DNA of 64,000 nt, taken from positions 1 to 64,000 of the forward strand of contig PBWR01000023.1 in NCBI GenBank assembly GCA_002727315.1. Direction: 5' to 3'. Positions 53,878 through 63,017 of this stretch are shown here, piece after piece. The translations under genes and the position numbers were made by a program. The notes beneath the pieces are model-generated. The model was given only the letters and a program-made list of their open reading frames with translations, made no database searches and was not told where the DNA came from. The first letter of the stretch is position 1, and the number at the start of each line of letters is the position of its first letter. The stretch comes from Alphaproteobacteria bacterium (GTDB lineage Bacteria > Pseudomonadota > Alphaproteobacteria > UBA6615).

Positions 53878-55776
53878 CTAGCTCTTGTCCGCGCTTTCGT
53901 CGTCCGCACCGTCGGTCTCTTCTGCCGGTGCTTCAACAGCCTCCTCGGCGGCCACCTCGGCAACCTCTTCAGCCGCCTCTTCCGGGGCCGCTTCAGCCGG
54001 TTCCGCAGCCGCGTCGTCTTCCGCAGAGGCTTCCTCGGACGCCGGCGTGTCGCCGATCATGTCCTGGGTTTCCTGCTGCTTCTCGCGGATCGCGGCACCG
54101 AGGATGTCGCCCAGCGAGGCGCCGCTGTCGGACGAGCCGTACTGCGCCATGGCGGATTTTTCCTCGGCGATTTCGTTCGCCTTGATCGACAGCGAAATAC
54201 GCCGGCTCGACGCATCGATGTTGGTCACCTTGGCGTCGACCTTCTCGCCAACGGCGAAACGGTCGGGGCGCTGCTCGGAGCGGTCGCGCGACAGGTCTGA
54301 ACGGCGGATGAACGCCACCAGGCCCCCCGAGGTGGTGACCTCGATGCCGCCATCGTTCACTTCCGACACCGTGGCCGTGACGACCTCGCCCTTGCGGATG
54401 TTGCCGAGCGATTCGGCGAACGGATCGTCGGAGAGCTGCTTGATGCCCAGCGAGATACGCTCCTTCTCGGTGTCGACCTCGAGGATCTTCACCTTGACCA
54501 TATCGCCCTTGTTGTACTCCTCGAGCGCTTCCTCGCCGGTCTTCTGCCACGAGATATCCGAGAGATGGACCATGCCGTCGATATCGCCGGGCAGGCCTAC
54601 GAAAAGGCCGAACTCGGTGATGTTGCGAACCTCGCCCTCGATCTCCGTTCCACCCGGGAATTTGACCGCGAACTCGTCCCACGGATTTTCTTGGGTCTGC
54701 TTCAGGCCCAGCGAGATCCGGCGCTTCTGGGGATCGACGTCGAGGACCATGACGTCCACTTCCTGGCTCGTCGAGACGATCTTGCCCGGATGCACGTTTT
54801 TCTTGGTCCAGCTCATTTCGGAAACATGGACCAGGCCTTCGATGCCCGGCTCCAGCTCTACGAAGGCGCCGTAATCGGTGATGTTGGTGACGCGGCCGGT
54901 GAAGCGTGCGCTCACCGGATACTTCAGTTCCACATCATCCCACGGATCCGCCTCGAGCTGCTTCATGCCCAGCGAGATGCGCTGGGTTTGCGAGTTGAAT
55001 CGGACAACCTGGACCTGGACGGTCTGGCCGACCTGCAGAGCTTCGGACGGGTGGTTGATGCGGCGCCACGAAATATCCGTGACGTGCAGCAGGCCGTCGA
55101 CACCGCCGAGATCGACGAAGGCGCCGTAGTCGGTGATGTTCTTGACCACGCCCTGGAGCACCTGGCCTTCCTTGAGGTTGGCGACCAGTTCGGTGCGTTC
55201 GGCGGCGCGGGTCTCTTCCAGGACGGCGCGGCGCGAGACAACGATGTTGCCGCGCCCGCGGTCCATCTTGAGGATCATGAAGGGCTGCGGCGTGCCCATC
55301 AGCGGCGAGACATCGCGCACGGGGCGGATATCTACCTGGCTGCCGGGCAGGAACGCGACGGCGCCGGACAGGTCGACCGTGAAGCCGCCCTTGACGCGGC
55401 CGAAGATCGTGCCGGTGACGCGCTCGGTCTTCTCGAACGCCTCCTCGAGCTTCTCCCAGGCCTCCTCGCGGCGTGCCTTCTCGCGCGACAGCACGACCTC
55501 GCCATTAATGTCTTCATAGCGTTCGACGAACACCTCGACCTTGTCGCCTGGCTCGATTTCGGTGGGCTGTCCGGGAGGTGCGAATTCCTTGAGCGGGACT
55601 CGGCCTTCGGACTTGAGGCCGACATCGATTAGCGCGAAGTCGCTCTCGATGGACACCACGGTGCCTTTGACGACCGTGCGTTCGAGAGCTGAATTTTCCT
55701 GGAGACTTTCTTCGAGAAGGGCAGCGAAATCTTCGCTGGTGCCGGCGCTATCAGTCGCCGCGGCAGTATCGGTCAT
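53878..55776 (-). CDS. rpsA: 30S ribosomal protein S1
   Basis: A 632-residue protein made of six S1 (OB-fold) RNA-binding repeats (for example GFTVDLSGAVAFLPGSQVD, NITDYGAFVDLGGVDGLLHV, NITEFGLFVGLPGDIDGMVH). Repeats occupy ~30-535. It is followed by a long Glu/Ala-rich acidic C-terminal extension (~560-632) typical of some alphaproteobacterial S1. Brings mRNA to the 30S subunit. Between cmk and sppA as in relatives. Confidence 0.97.
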   Translation of the reverse strand: MTDTAAATDSAGTSEDFAALLEESLQENSALERTVVKGTVVSIESDFALIDVGLKSEGRVPLKEFAPPGQPTEIEPGDKVEVFVERYEDINGEVVLSREKARREEAWEKLEEAFEKTERVTGTIFGRVKGGFTVDLSGAVAFLPGSQVDIRPVRDVSPLMGTPQPFMILKMDRGRGNIVVSRRAVLEETRAAERTELVANLKEGQVLQGVVKNITDYGAFVDLGGVDGLLHVTDISWRRINHPSEALQVGQTVQVQVVRFNSQTQRISLGMKQLEADPWDDVELKYPVSARFTGRVTNITDYGAFVELEPGIEGLVHVSEMSWTKKNVHPGKIVSTSQEVDVMVLDVDPQKRRISLGLKQTQENPWDEFAVKFPGGTEIEGEVRNITEFGLFVGLPGDIDGMVHLSDISWQKTGEEALEEYNKGDMVKVKILEVDTEKERISLGIKQLSDDPFAESLGNIRKGEVVTATVSEVNDGGIEVTTSGGLVAFIRRSDLSRDRSEQRPDRFAVGEKVDAKVTNIDASSRRISLSIKANEIAEEKSAMAQYGSSDSGASLGDILGAAIREKQQETQDMIGDTPASEEASAEDDAAAEPAEAAPEEAAEEVAEVAAEEAVEAPAEETDGADDESADKS

Positions 55777-55906
55777 GGGACGAATTGTCCTTTCGGGTCT
55801 TACTTGTCATGCCGGCCGGTTGTATCCGGCGGTCTTACGCGTCCACCCGTCTGTCCGGCCAATCCGGACATGGAAACGGTGCTGAACGCGAACGACCTGA
55901 CCAAGA

Positions 55907-56539
55907 TTAGCTGGATAGATCTTCGATATACGCCCGTGCCTCTTCAAAGACGGCATCGGGAGACTTTTCCGAAGTATCAATCTCGCGCGCGTCTCCCGCT
56001 TTCAGCGGAGAGACCTTTCGAGTGCGATCACGCTCGTCACGCGCTTCTATCTCAGCCAGGACGGCGGCATATGTACTCTTAAGGCCCTTTTCCTGCAACT
56101 CTTTATGGCGGCGTTCTGCGCGTATTTCCGCGCGTGCTGTGACGAAGAGTTTCACGTCTGCATCCGGGCACACGACGCTGCCTATGTCGCGCCCGTCCAG
56201 AACCGCGCCCGGTTTGCCGCCCGGCGGGGTCCGGGCGAAGGCCTGCTGGAACGCCAGCAGCACCTTCCGCACATCCGGGATCGCCGCCAGCTTGGATGCC
56301 GCTTCGGCGACGGTTTCCGTATAAAGGTCAACAGAATCAAGGTTTTCCGGGTCGAGTGCCCGGGCCGCGCCCACCGCATCGGCCGGGTTGCCCGGATCGC
56401 CGCCCCGGTCCAGCACCAGGTGACCGACCGCCCGGTAGAGGCGCCCGGTATCCAGGAATGCCAGGTCGAAATGCTCGGCCAGCCGCTTCGCCAGCGTGCC
56501 TTTTCCGGCTGCGGCCGGGCCGTCGATGGCGACGATCAC
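55907..56539 (-). CDS. cmk: Cytidylate kinase
   Basis: A 210-residue nucleoside monophosphate kinase turning CMP/dCMP into diphosphates. P-loop GPAAAGKGT (7-15), FLDTGRLYRAV (substrate site) and VLDGRDIGSVVCPDADVKLF are present, with the Arg lid RDERDRTRKVSPL. The GTG start at 56537-56539 overlaps the aroA stop (GTGA). The frame continues upstream inside aroA without meaning. Confidence 0.95.
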   Translation of the reverse strand: MIVAIDGPAAAGKGTLAKRLAEHFDLAFLDTGRLYRAVGHLVLDRGGDPGNPADAVGAARALDPENLDSVDLYTETVAEAASKLAAIPDVRKVLLAFQQAFARTPPGGKPGAVLDGRDIGSVVCPDADVKLFVTARAEIRAERRHKELQEKGLKSTYAAVLAEIEARDERDRTRKVSPLKAGDAREIDTSEKSPDAVFEEARAYIEDLSS

Positions 56540-57879
56540 GGCGCGCCCCCTGAAATTTCTGCGCCCAGCGTGCCCATCGTTGCGATGAAGCCAGGGAAAC
56601 TCGTATCGATGGTGTGCACATCGTCGATGGTGACGGGTGCTTCGCAGGCAAGACCGAGGATAAGGAAACTCATGGCGATCCGGTGGTCCAGGTTGGCCGA
56701 AATGTGCCCGCCGCCCGGTGGCGGCCCGTCGCAGCCCTCGATCACGATCCGGTCGTCCTCCGTCCAGACCGCCACCCCGCACGCGGCGAGCCCCGTCTCG
56801 ATGGCGGCGAGTCGGTCGCTTTCCTTGACCCTCAGTTCACCGATCCCTTCGAAGACCGACCGGCCCTTCGCACAGGCGGCGGCGGCGGCCAGCACCGGAT
56901 ATTCGTCGATCATCGACGGTGCACGCTCTGCGGGGACGATCACGGCCTTGAGCGCACCGGCGCGAACCCGCAAGTCGGCCACCGGTTCGCCGCCGGCATC
57001 GCGTTGATTGTCGCGCGCGATATCCACGCCCATTTCCTCCAATGTGTCGAATAGACCGGTGCGCGCCGGGTTAATGCCGACCGCCGGCAGATGTACCTCG
57101 GAGCCAGCCACGATCGCCGCGGCGACGGCGGGGAATGCCGCCGAGCTCGGGTCTGCCGGCACCTTGATCTCCGACGGGGTGAGTTCGGGCTGGCCGGTGA
57201 CCGTGATGCGCCGGCCGTCCGCGGTATCCTCGATTTCGATTTCCGCGCCAATATGGGCGAGCATGCGTTCGGTGTGGTCGCGGGTGGCCGCCGGTTCGAT
57301 GACGCTAGTCCTGCCCGGTGCGTGCAGCCCGGCCAGGAGGATTGCCGACTTCACCTGGGCCGACGGGACCGGCAGTACATACTCAATGGGCAGAAGATCA
57401 TCGGTGCCCGTGACCGACACGGGCATCCGGCCGCCATCGCGGGCTTCGGTGCGCACGCCCATGGCCTCCAGCGGCGTGATCACGCGCCCCATGGGCCGGT
57501 CGCGCAGAGAATCATCGCCGGTCAGGATGGCTGTAAACCCGTGGCCGGCAAGCAGGCCGCAGAGCAGGCGCGCCGCGGTGCCGGAATTGCCCAGGTCGAG
57601 GACATTGTCGGGCGCCGCAAGGCCGCCCACCCCGACGCCGTCGACCACCCAGGTGCCGTCGACCTCGCGCACAACCCCGACCCCCAAGGCCCGCAGGGCC
57701 GCGGCGGTGGCGTGAACATCCTCACCCTCGAGCAAGCCCTCGATACGGGTCGTCCCCACGGCCAGCGCACCCAGCATCAGGGCACGGTGAGAGATTGACT
57801 TGTCGCCCGGAACCGTGACGGTCCCTTGAAGCGGTCCGCTGTGTTTTGCCGTGGCTGGTTGTGGCGTGGAGGATGGCAT
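56536..57879 (-). CDS. aroA: 3-phosphoshikimate 1-carboxyvinyltransferase (EPSP synthase), class II-like
   Basis: A ~447-residue enzyme joining shikimate-3-P and PEP in aromatic synthesis. The N-terminal VPGDKSISHRALMLG, GLLEGEDVHATAAALRALG, SAQVKSAILLAGLHAPG and RVKESDRL segments resemble CP4/class II enzymes. At the glyphosate-determining position the sequence is GNSGTAAR, with Gly where the CP4 enzyme has Ala. ATG 57877-57879 is the preferred start; ATG 57913-57915 would add 12 residues. Coupled to cmk by overlap. Confidence 0.93.
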   Translation of the reverse strand: MPSSTPQPATAKHSGPLQGTVTVPGDKSISHRALMLGALAVGTTRIEGLLEGEDVHATAAALRALGVGVVREVDGTWVVDGVGVGGLAAPDNVLDLGNSGTAARLLCGLLAGHGFTAILTGDDSLRDRPMGRVITPLEAMGVRTEARDGGRMPVSVTGTDDLLPIEYVLPVPSAQVKSAILLAGLHAPGRTSVIEPAATRDHTERMLAHIGAEIEIEDTADGRRITVTGQPELTPSEIKVPADPSSAAFPAVAAAIVAGSEVHLPAVGINPARTGLFDTLEEMGVDIARDNQRDAGGEPVADLRVRAGALKAVIVPAERAPSMIDEYPVLAAAAACAKGRSVFEGIGELRVKESDRLAAIETGLAACGVAVWTEDDRIVIEGCDGPPPGGGHISANLDHRIAMSFLILGLACEAPVTIDDVHTIDTSFPGFIATMGTLGAEISGGAP

Positions 57880-58087
57880 GGTGGCTCTTTGGGGTGCGTG
57901 CTTGACGTGTGACATGGGTTGGTGACGGCGGCGACCGATTACCACAGGTTTGTGTGTCGGGGCCATGCTGCTGGCGTCGGATCACGCGCGGATGGCAACA
58001 AAGTGTCGCCGGATTGCGGATTTGGTTTTGACAGCCGGGTTTGTTCGTGGCACACGGCGGCGCCGAAACACACCGGAGGTACCAGAA

Positions 58088-58438
58088 GTGGCGAAACCGG
58101 AATGGGGCGTGAAGCGGGTATGCTTGGCATGCGGCGCACGCTTTTACGACATGCAGAAGTCCCCGATCGTTTGCCCGAGCTGCGACACGCAGTTCGATCC
58201 CGAGGCGATCTTCCGTCCGCGGCGCGCCCGCGCCGAGGAAGCGACCGCGGCGCCTGCAGCGGCGAATGACGACGCAGGCAAGAAAGCAGCGAGCGAGGAG
58301 GACGAGGTCGCCGCGCTGGTTGACGATGTCGATGTCGAGGACGATGACGCGGATGATGCGCTCGCGGCCGATCTCGACGATGATGACGACGAAGAAGAGG
58401 TTGTCGTCGTGGTCAAGAAGGATGACGACGAAAGCTGA
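58088..58438 (+). CDS. TIGR02300 family (FYDLN acid) protein
   Basis: A 116-residue protein: an N-terminal zinc ribbon (Cys12, Cys15, Cys29, Cys32 around ARFYDMQKSPIVCPSC) followed by a strongly acidic Asp/Glu tail (DDVDVEDDDADDALAADL). This is the TIGR02300 family of alphaproteobacteria, of unknown function. GGAGGT at 58075-58080 supports the GTG start at 58088. Divergent from aroA, as is usual for the family. Confidence 0.9.
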   Translation: MAKPEWGVKRVCLACGARFYDMQKSPIVCPSCDTQFDPEAIFRPRRARAEEATAAPAAANDDAGKKAASEEDEVAALVDDVDVEDDDADDALAADLDDDDDEEEVVVVVKKDDDES

Positions 58439-58535
58439 TCGCGGCGCGACCGTGGGGAGAATTCACTTGCGTTGACCGGCGGGTCCATTATCTTCCCGCC
58501 GCCCGGCCAAAAGGCCGCCCGCCACAGATTTTCAT

Positions 58536-58611
<76 letters not shown>

Positions 58612-58617
58612 AATTCC

Positions 58618-58650
58618 GGAAAAGCCCGGCTTCTCGGCCGGGCTTTTTCC
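58618..58650 (+). terminator. Intrinsic terminator after tRNA-Ala
   Basis: Stem AAAAGCCCGGC / GCCGGGCTTTT with a 6-nt loop (TTCTCG) and five Ts on the 3' side, starting 7 nt after the tRNA. Confidence 0.88.
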
Positions 58651-58769
58651 GTGCTGCCGTACTTTTGAACCCGGCCTTCGCGGTTTTACGTGTTCCCGCC
58701 CGGTGCTTACCCTAAGGTTGTGATCGAAGCCGAAGATGATGCCGGCAGCTTGCAGCAGGGAGGAACGAA

Positions 58770-58943
58770 ATGAGCCATACCGTATCGGCACCCGAGGTGA
58801 AGAAACCCGACCGGCCGGCCTTGACGGGCGGCGTGGCCGCAGGCGACCAGGTCATCCTGAGCGGCCAGATGGCCTATGACCCGGATATCGACGGGATCCC
58901 GAACGCACGGGTCGAGATCGAGGCCATCGCCATACGTTCCTGA
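58770..58943 (+). pseudogene. RidA family remnant with internal deletion
   Basis: A 57-residue frame with a strong GGAGGAA ribosome site. The first 44 residues match the RidA (YjgF) N-terminus (PALTGGVAAGDQVILSGQMA, YDPDIDGIP), then jump directly to NARVEIEAIAIRS, which matches the RidA C-terminal ARVEIEAIA strand. The central ~70 residues, including the Arg that binds imines, are missing, and the frame is kept. RidA proteins normally hydrolyse reactive enamines/imines in ~130 residues; this one cannot form the trimer clefts. Confidence 0.75.
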
Positions 58944-58990
58944 GACGCAGGCTGGGGGGCGCTCAGGGTGCAATCGAAGATGCGACGGTC

Positions 58991-60214
58991 ATGACGGCGC
59001 GCGGGGGGCTGCGCGACCTGCTGCGCGATGCCGAGTTCCTGCGTATCTGGTTCGTCGGCATTTTCAGCGGCGTTGCGCGCTGGCTGGAGATGCTGGTCGC
59101 CGGGGTCTATGCCTTCGACACCACCGGGTCGCCGTTCCTCGTGGCTGTCCTGGTCATCCTGCGCATGATGCCGCTGGTGGCATTCGGCTCGATCGTCGGC
59201 ACGTTTGCCGATCGGATCTCGCCGCGCATCCTCCTGGTCGTGACCATGACCGGCGCCATGCTCGTCTCCTTTACCGTGTTCGTGCTGTTCCTGACCGGCC
59301 TGGATGCCTATTGGGTCGTCGCCGTGGCGTCCTTCGTCTCGGGCCTGGTCTGGACCACCGACATGCCCTTGCGCCGGCGCATCCTGGGGGATGTTGCCGG
59401 GATGGCCCGCATCGCACCCGCCATGAGCCTTGATGCCGCCACCAACAACGGCACACGGATGCTGGGCCCGTTGCTGGGTGGCCTGATCTTTCAGTGGGTT
59501 GGCGCCGGCGGCGCCTATCTGTTGAGCGCGGCCATGTATGCCGCCTGCGTCGGTGTGCTGGTGTTCGTGGCGGCGAATATCGGCAAGGTCGATGTGGTGC
59601 GGCCGGCCTCGCGCGTGCTGGACGATCTGCGGGCCGGGTTTGCCTATGCCGTGCGCGACCGCGATATATCGCGCATCCTGCTGGTGACCCTCGTGTTCAA
59701 TATCTGGGGGTTTCCGTTCCTCGCCATGATCCCGGTGGTCGGCCGGGAAGAGCTGCAGGTCTCTGCCAGCATCATCGGCGGGCTGACGGCGCTCGAGGGG
59801 GCCGGTGCGTTGCTCGGCTCCCTGCTGATCGCGTCGCGCGTGCGTATCTCCGGGCACCGGCAGCTCTACTATTTTGGCATGCTCGGCTACCTGTTCGCCG
59901 CATTCGCGGCGGGCGGGATGGTCGAGGTTGTGCCCATGGGGCTGGCGCTGATCGTCGTCGGACTGTGCGCGTCCGGTTTCTCCACCATGCAGTCGACCCT
60001 GATCTATACCCTCGCGCCGCCGGAGATGCGGGGCCGCCTGTTCGGCGTGCTGGTCATCTGTATCGGCAGCGGCCTGATCGGCTTCACCAATATCGGGCTC
60101 ATGGGCGAGTGGTTCGGGGGCTCGACAGCCATGCGCATCGTCGCGGCCGAGGGGCTGATACCGCTGTTGTGGATCGGGCTTTCCTGGCGTCAGCTCTGGG
60201 GACGCGACACCTAG
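58991..60214 (+). CDS. MFS transporter
   Basis: A 407-residue membrane protein with about 12 hydrophobic segments and the MFS inner-loop motif after TM2 (GSIVGTFADRISPRILL), symmetric halves, and a repeat near residue 290. It resembles the enterobactin-exporter/TetA-like group of drug or metabolite exporters. The stop TAG shares the bases CTAG with the stop of the convergent GMC gene. Substrate unknown. Confidence 0.85.
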   Translation: MTARGGLRDLLRDAEFLRIWFVGIFSGVARWLEMLVAGVYAFDTTGSPFLVAVLVILRMMPLVAFGSIVGTFADRISPRILLVVTMTGAMLVSFTVFVLFLTGLDAYWVVAVASFVSGLVWTTDMPLRRRILGDVAGMARIAPAMSLDAATNNGTRMLGPLLGGLIFQWVGAGGAYLLSAAMYAACVGVLVFVAANIGKVDVVRPASRVLDDLRAGFAYAVRDRDISRILLVTLVFNIWGFPFLAMIPVVGREELQVSASIIGGLTALEGAGALLGSLLIASRVRISGHRQLYYFGMLGYLFAAFAAGGMVEVVPMGLALIVVGLCASGFSTMQSTLIYTLAPPEMRGRLFGVLVICIGSGLIGFTNIGLMGEWFGGSTAMRIVAAEGLIPLLWIGLSWRQLWGRDT

Positions 60215-61896
60215 GCGAGCATCGCTGCGGCGATCTTCTCGGCGACCATCAGAGTGGGCAGGTTGGTGTTCCCGCGCGGGACGACGGGCATGATCGAGGC
60301 ATCGACGACGCGCAACCCGTCCACGCCGCGAACCCGTCCGGAAGAATCTACGACGCTCATCGGGTCGTCCGCTGCGCCCATGCGGCATGTGCCCGCATGG
60401 TGCGCCATGCCCGACACGCTGTCGGCGACGAACGCATTGATCCGCGCCGGGTCGGCCAGCAGTCCCGCGACGTCGAGGCCGGGCTTGGACAGGACACCGA
60501 GGACCGGCCGCCCGGCGGCGGGCACCCAGTCGAGCAGTTTCGACAGGATGGCCGCGCGAGTGGCATTGTAGGCGTTGACATTGTTGAGCTCGCGCATGCG
60601 CCGGGCATTGCTCACGGGGACGGCGTGATGCCAGTGCCGGCGGACCTCGGGCGACAGCAGCATCACCGCCGCGCGGCGCACGCCGTCGGCGAGCCGCGCC
60701 CGGTCGCGTTCGTCGGACAGGAAATTGAACTCGATCCGTGCCGGCGTGCCGGGGTCGGCATCGCGCAGGGTGATGCGGCCGCGCGAGGCGGGCTGCAGGA
60801 TGGCCGGGTTGAGGGCACTTAGGCGGCGGCCCAGTGCGTGCCAGCCGGACATGCCGACAAGCGAGATGTACATATCGCTGGGCGGGCAGTCGGCAAGCCC
60901 CGAGGAATATCGCAGGGTTGCGAAGGTGTGCAGCCGGTCGCGGTCCCGATGGCTCGACGCACGTTTCATCTGCGCGACCAGGAAGGTGATCTGGTGGTTC
61001 TGCAGATTGCCGCCGACCCCGGGCAGATCGACGAGGACATCCGTGCCGAGATCACACAGGTCCTCGGCCGGGCCGATCCCGGCGCGCAGCAGCATCACCG
61101 GCGATTGCAGGGCACCCGCCGAGACGATGACCTCGCTAGCGGTGAAGGATTGCACCCGGCCGCTGATGCGCGCCGTCACACCCGTGACGCGTGCGTTTGC
61201 CCCGTCACGGGCGAGGGACTGGACATGTGCATCGGTGACGATCTGCAGGTTGGGCCGGGCGCGCACCGCGGCATCGAGGTAGCAGATGGCGCTGGAGGCG
61301 CGCTTGTCCGGAAACCGGCTGATGGGCAACAGCCCGAATCCGTCGCGGAAGTCGCCGTTGAAATCGTCGATATGGGGAAACTGGGCATTGCGGCAATGTT
61401 CGTCGAGCGCGCGCACCATCGGCGGCCATTCGGCCTCCGGCAGGCGGCGGATCGGCACCGGGCCGTCCTGCCCGTGCAGTTCCCCGTCCATGTCGGTGTC
61501 GGTCTCAAGCTTGCGGAAGAAGGGCAGCACGTCCTGCCAGCCCCAGCCCTCGATGCCCATTTCCGCCCAGCCGTCGTAATCGTCCGGCGTGCCGCGGAGC
61601 GCGACCATGCCCATCAGGGACGATCCGCCGCCCATGATCCGCGCCTGTATGATGGGGCGATCGGGTGACGTATCGCGACGGCCGAGATGGGCGGAGAGCG
61701 ACCGCCAGGCATAGGCACGGTTGTAGTAGGAAACCGGGTAGGTGTCGGCGACGTCGGCGGGCTCGGCCTCCGGCGCCGTGTCTCGGCCCGCTTCCAGCAA
61801 TAGAACCGTATTCGTGCTGCGCGCCGACAGTCGGTTGGCGAGCACACAGCCGGCCGAACCGCCGCCGACGATGATGTAATCGAAGCTGCTGGTCAC
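60211..61896 (-). CDS. GMC family FAD-dependent oxidoreductase
   Basis: A 561-residue flavoenzyme: FAD-binding DYIIVGGGSAGCVLANRLS at the N-terminus, ARIMGGGSSLMGMVALRGTP, and the C-terminal active-site stretch HHAGTCRMG with DASIMPVVPRGNTNLPTLMV. This is the choline dehydrogenase/alcohol oxidase family. Upstream in the same direction are a GST and a small barrel protein gene. Substrate probably a primary alcohol or polyol; not determined. Confidence 0.9.
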   Translation of the reverse strand: MTSSFDYIIVGGGSAGCVLANRLSARSTNTVLLLEAGRDTAPEAEPADVADTYPVSYYNRAYAWRSLSAHLGRRDTSPDRPIIQARIMGGGSSLMGMVALRGTPDDYDGWAEMGIEGWGWQDVLPFFRKLETDTDMDGELHGQDGPVPIRRLPEAEWPPMVRALDEHCRNAQFPHIDDFNGDFRDGFGLLPISRFPDKRASSAICYLDAAVRARPNLQIVTDAHVQSLARDGANARVTGVTARISGRVQSFTASEVIVSAGALQSPVMLLRAGIGPAEDLCDLGTDVLVDLPGVGGNLQNHQITFLVAQMKRASSHRDRDRLHTFATLRYSSGLADCPPSDMYISLVGMSGWHALGRRLSALNPAILQPASRGRITLRDADPGTPARIEFNFLSDERDRARLADGVRRAAVMLLSPEVRRHWHHAVPVSNARRMRELNNVNAYNATRAAILSKLLDWVPAAGRPVLGVLSKPGLDVAGLLADPARINAFVADSVSGMAHHAGTCRMGAADDPMSVVDSSGRVRGVDGLRVVDASIMPVVPRGNTNLPTLMVAEKIAAAMLA

Positions 61897-61921
61897 CTGG
61901 CGATCCGGATTGTGGTCCCCG

Positions 61922-62533
61922 TTACTCAGCTGCCGCGTAGGCCGCCTGCAGCGCGGGGCGATCCTTCAAGCGTGCGATATAGGCTACCACGTTTGGCTTG
62001 TCGGAGGTGTCGGCACCCAGACGGTCGGCGACGATCGTGGCGTGGCCCGACATGATGTCGGCGCCGGAGAATTCACCGGCGAGATAGTCCCGGTCCGCCA
62101 GGCGCTGTTCGACGGCGCCCAGCATCCGGGTCAGTAGCTTTGTTGCCCGGTCGATATTGACCTGGTTGCGCTGCTCCTCGGACAGGAAGAATTTCTCGAC
62201 CACGATGGTGTTCACCGGTGGCATCAGCATGCCCTCGGCATAGTGCAGCCACTGCAGATACGCGGCGAAATCCGGTGAGGCCTGGTCCGGGACCAGCGCA
62301 CCGTCGCCGTACTTCGCCAGCACATATTCGACGATGGCGCCGGATTCGAAGATCGTCACCTCGCCATCGTCCAGTGCCGGTACCCGGCCCATGGGGTGGA
62401 TCTTGAGATATTCGTCGGCGCGCATGTCCGGGCTGCCGAGCGTGAAGGTCTCAAGCTCGTAGGGCAGGCCCAACTCCTCGAACAGCCAGAGGATGCGGAT
62501 CGAGCGGGTGCCGGGTGCGTGATAGACTTTCAC
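61922..62533 (-). CDS. Glutathione S-transferase family protein
   Basis: A 203-residue GST: N-terminal VYHAPGTRSIRILWLFEELG (active-site Ser/Arg region), MGRVPALDDGEVTIFESGAI, and C-terminal SGADIMSGHA. Similar to bacterial GSTs of the beta/theta style. 25 nt before the GMC gene on the same strand, so probably one transcript with it and the barrel-protein gene. Substrate unknown. Confidence 0.87.
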   Translation of the reverse strand: MKVYHAPGTRSIRILWLFEELGLPYELETFTLGSPDMRADEYLKIHPMGRVPALDDGEVTIFESGAIVEYVLAKYGDGALVPDQASPDFAAYLQWLHYAEGMLMPPVNTIVVEKFFLSEEQRNQVNIDRATKLLTRMLGAVEQRLADRDYLAGEFSGADIMSGHATIVADRLGADTSDKPNVVAYIARLKDRPALQAAYAAAE

Positions 62534-62551
62534 GGTTCGCGCCTCGCGCCC

Positions 62552-62869
62552 TCAGACCACATCGAAGATGGCGCGGGTCAGGGTCTCGCGATTGATCATC
62601 GCCATATATTCCTTCACTACGTCGGGGATGGTGTCGATGTTGCTGATGGAGTTACGGGCATCGTCGGCCGTCTTCCAGGTGACGATGATGGCCCAGGTGC
62701 CGTCCTCCTCGCGGCCGATCTCGCGATGCAGGAAGCCCGGCTGGGCGCTGGTGAATTCCTCGCCCACTTGGCGGCACAGCGCGAGATAGGCATCCGGGTC
62801 GGTCCCGTCATTGAGCTTGTAGTTCACGATCTCGACGGCGTAGGGCGGGGTCAGCTGGGGCGTGGGCAT
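62552..62869 (-). CDS. Small dimeric alpha/beta-barrel protein (ABM-like)
   Basis: A 105-residue ferredoxin-like protein (YAVEIVNYKLNDGTDPDAYL, QPGFLHREIGREEDGTWAI, VTWKTADDARNS), the pattern of antibiotic-biosynthesis-monooxygenase-type or related dimeric barrels. Start ATG at 62867-62869; the long upstream frame is non-coding. First gene of the minus-strand cluster, divergent from the cyclase pseudogene. Reaction unknown. Confidence 0.7.
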   Translation of the reverse strand: MPTPQLTPPYAVEIVNYKLNDGTDPDAYLALCRQVGEEFTSAQPGFLHREIGREEDGTWAIIVTWKTADDARNSISNIDTIPDVVKEYMAMINRETLTRAIFDVV

Positions 62870-63017
62870 GGTTGAGTCTCCTTGTCTCGTTGGTTCCTTT
62901 GTACGAACCGCGGCCGTGGCGCGCAAACCCGAACTCGGCCGGGGGGTGCGTCGAGAAGACCCGGAACCGGCCTCCCATCTTTCGATAGTCTGTCCGGCAA
63001 ACAGGAGGACAGCGAAG

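Noticed and set aside
58874..60388. 504-codon minus-strand frame rich in His, Asp, Gln and Glu
   Set aside because: Antisense to the MFS transporter; low-complexity composition comes from complementing hydrophobic codons.
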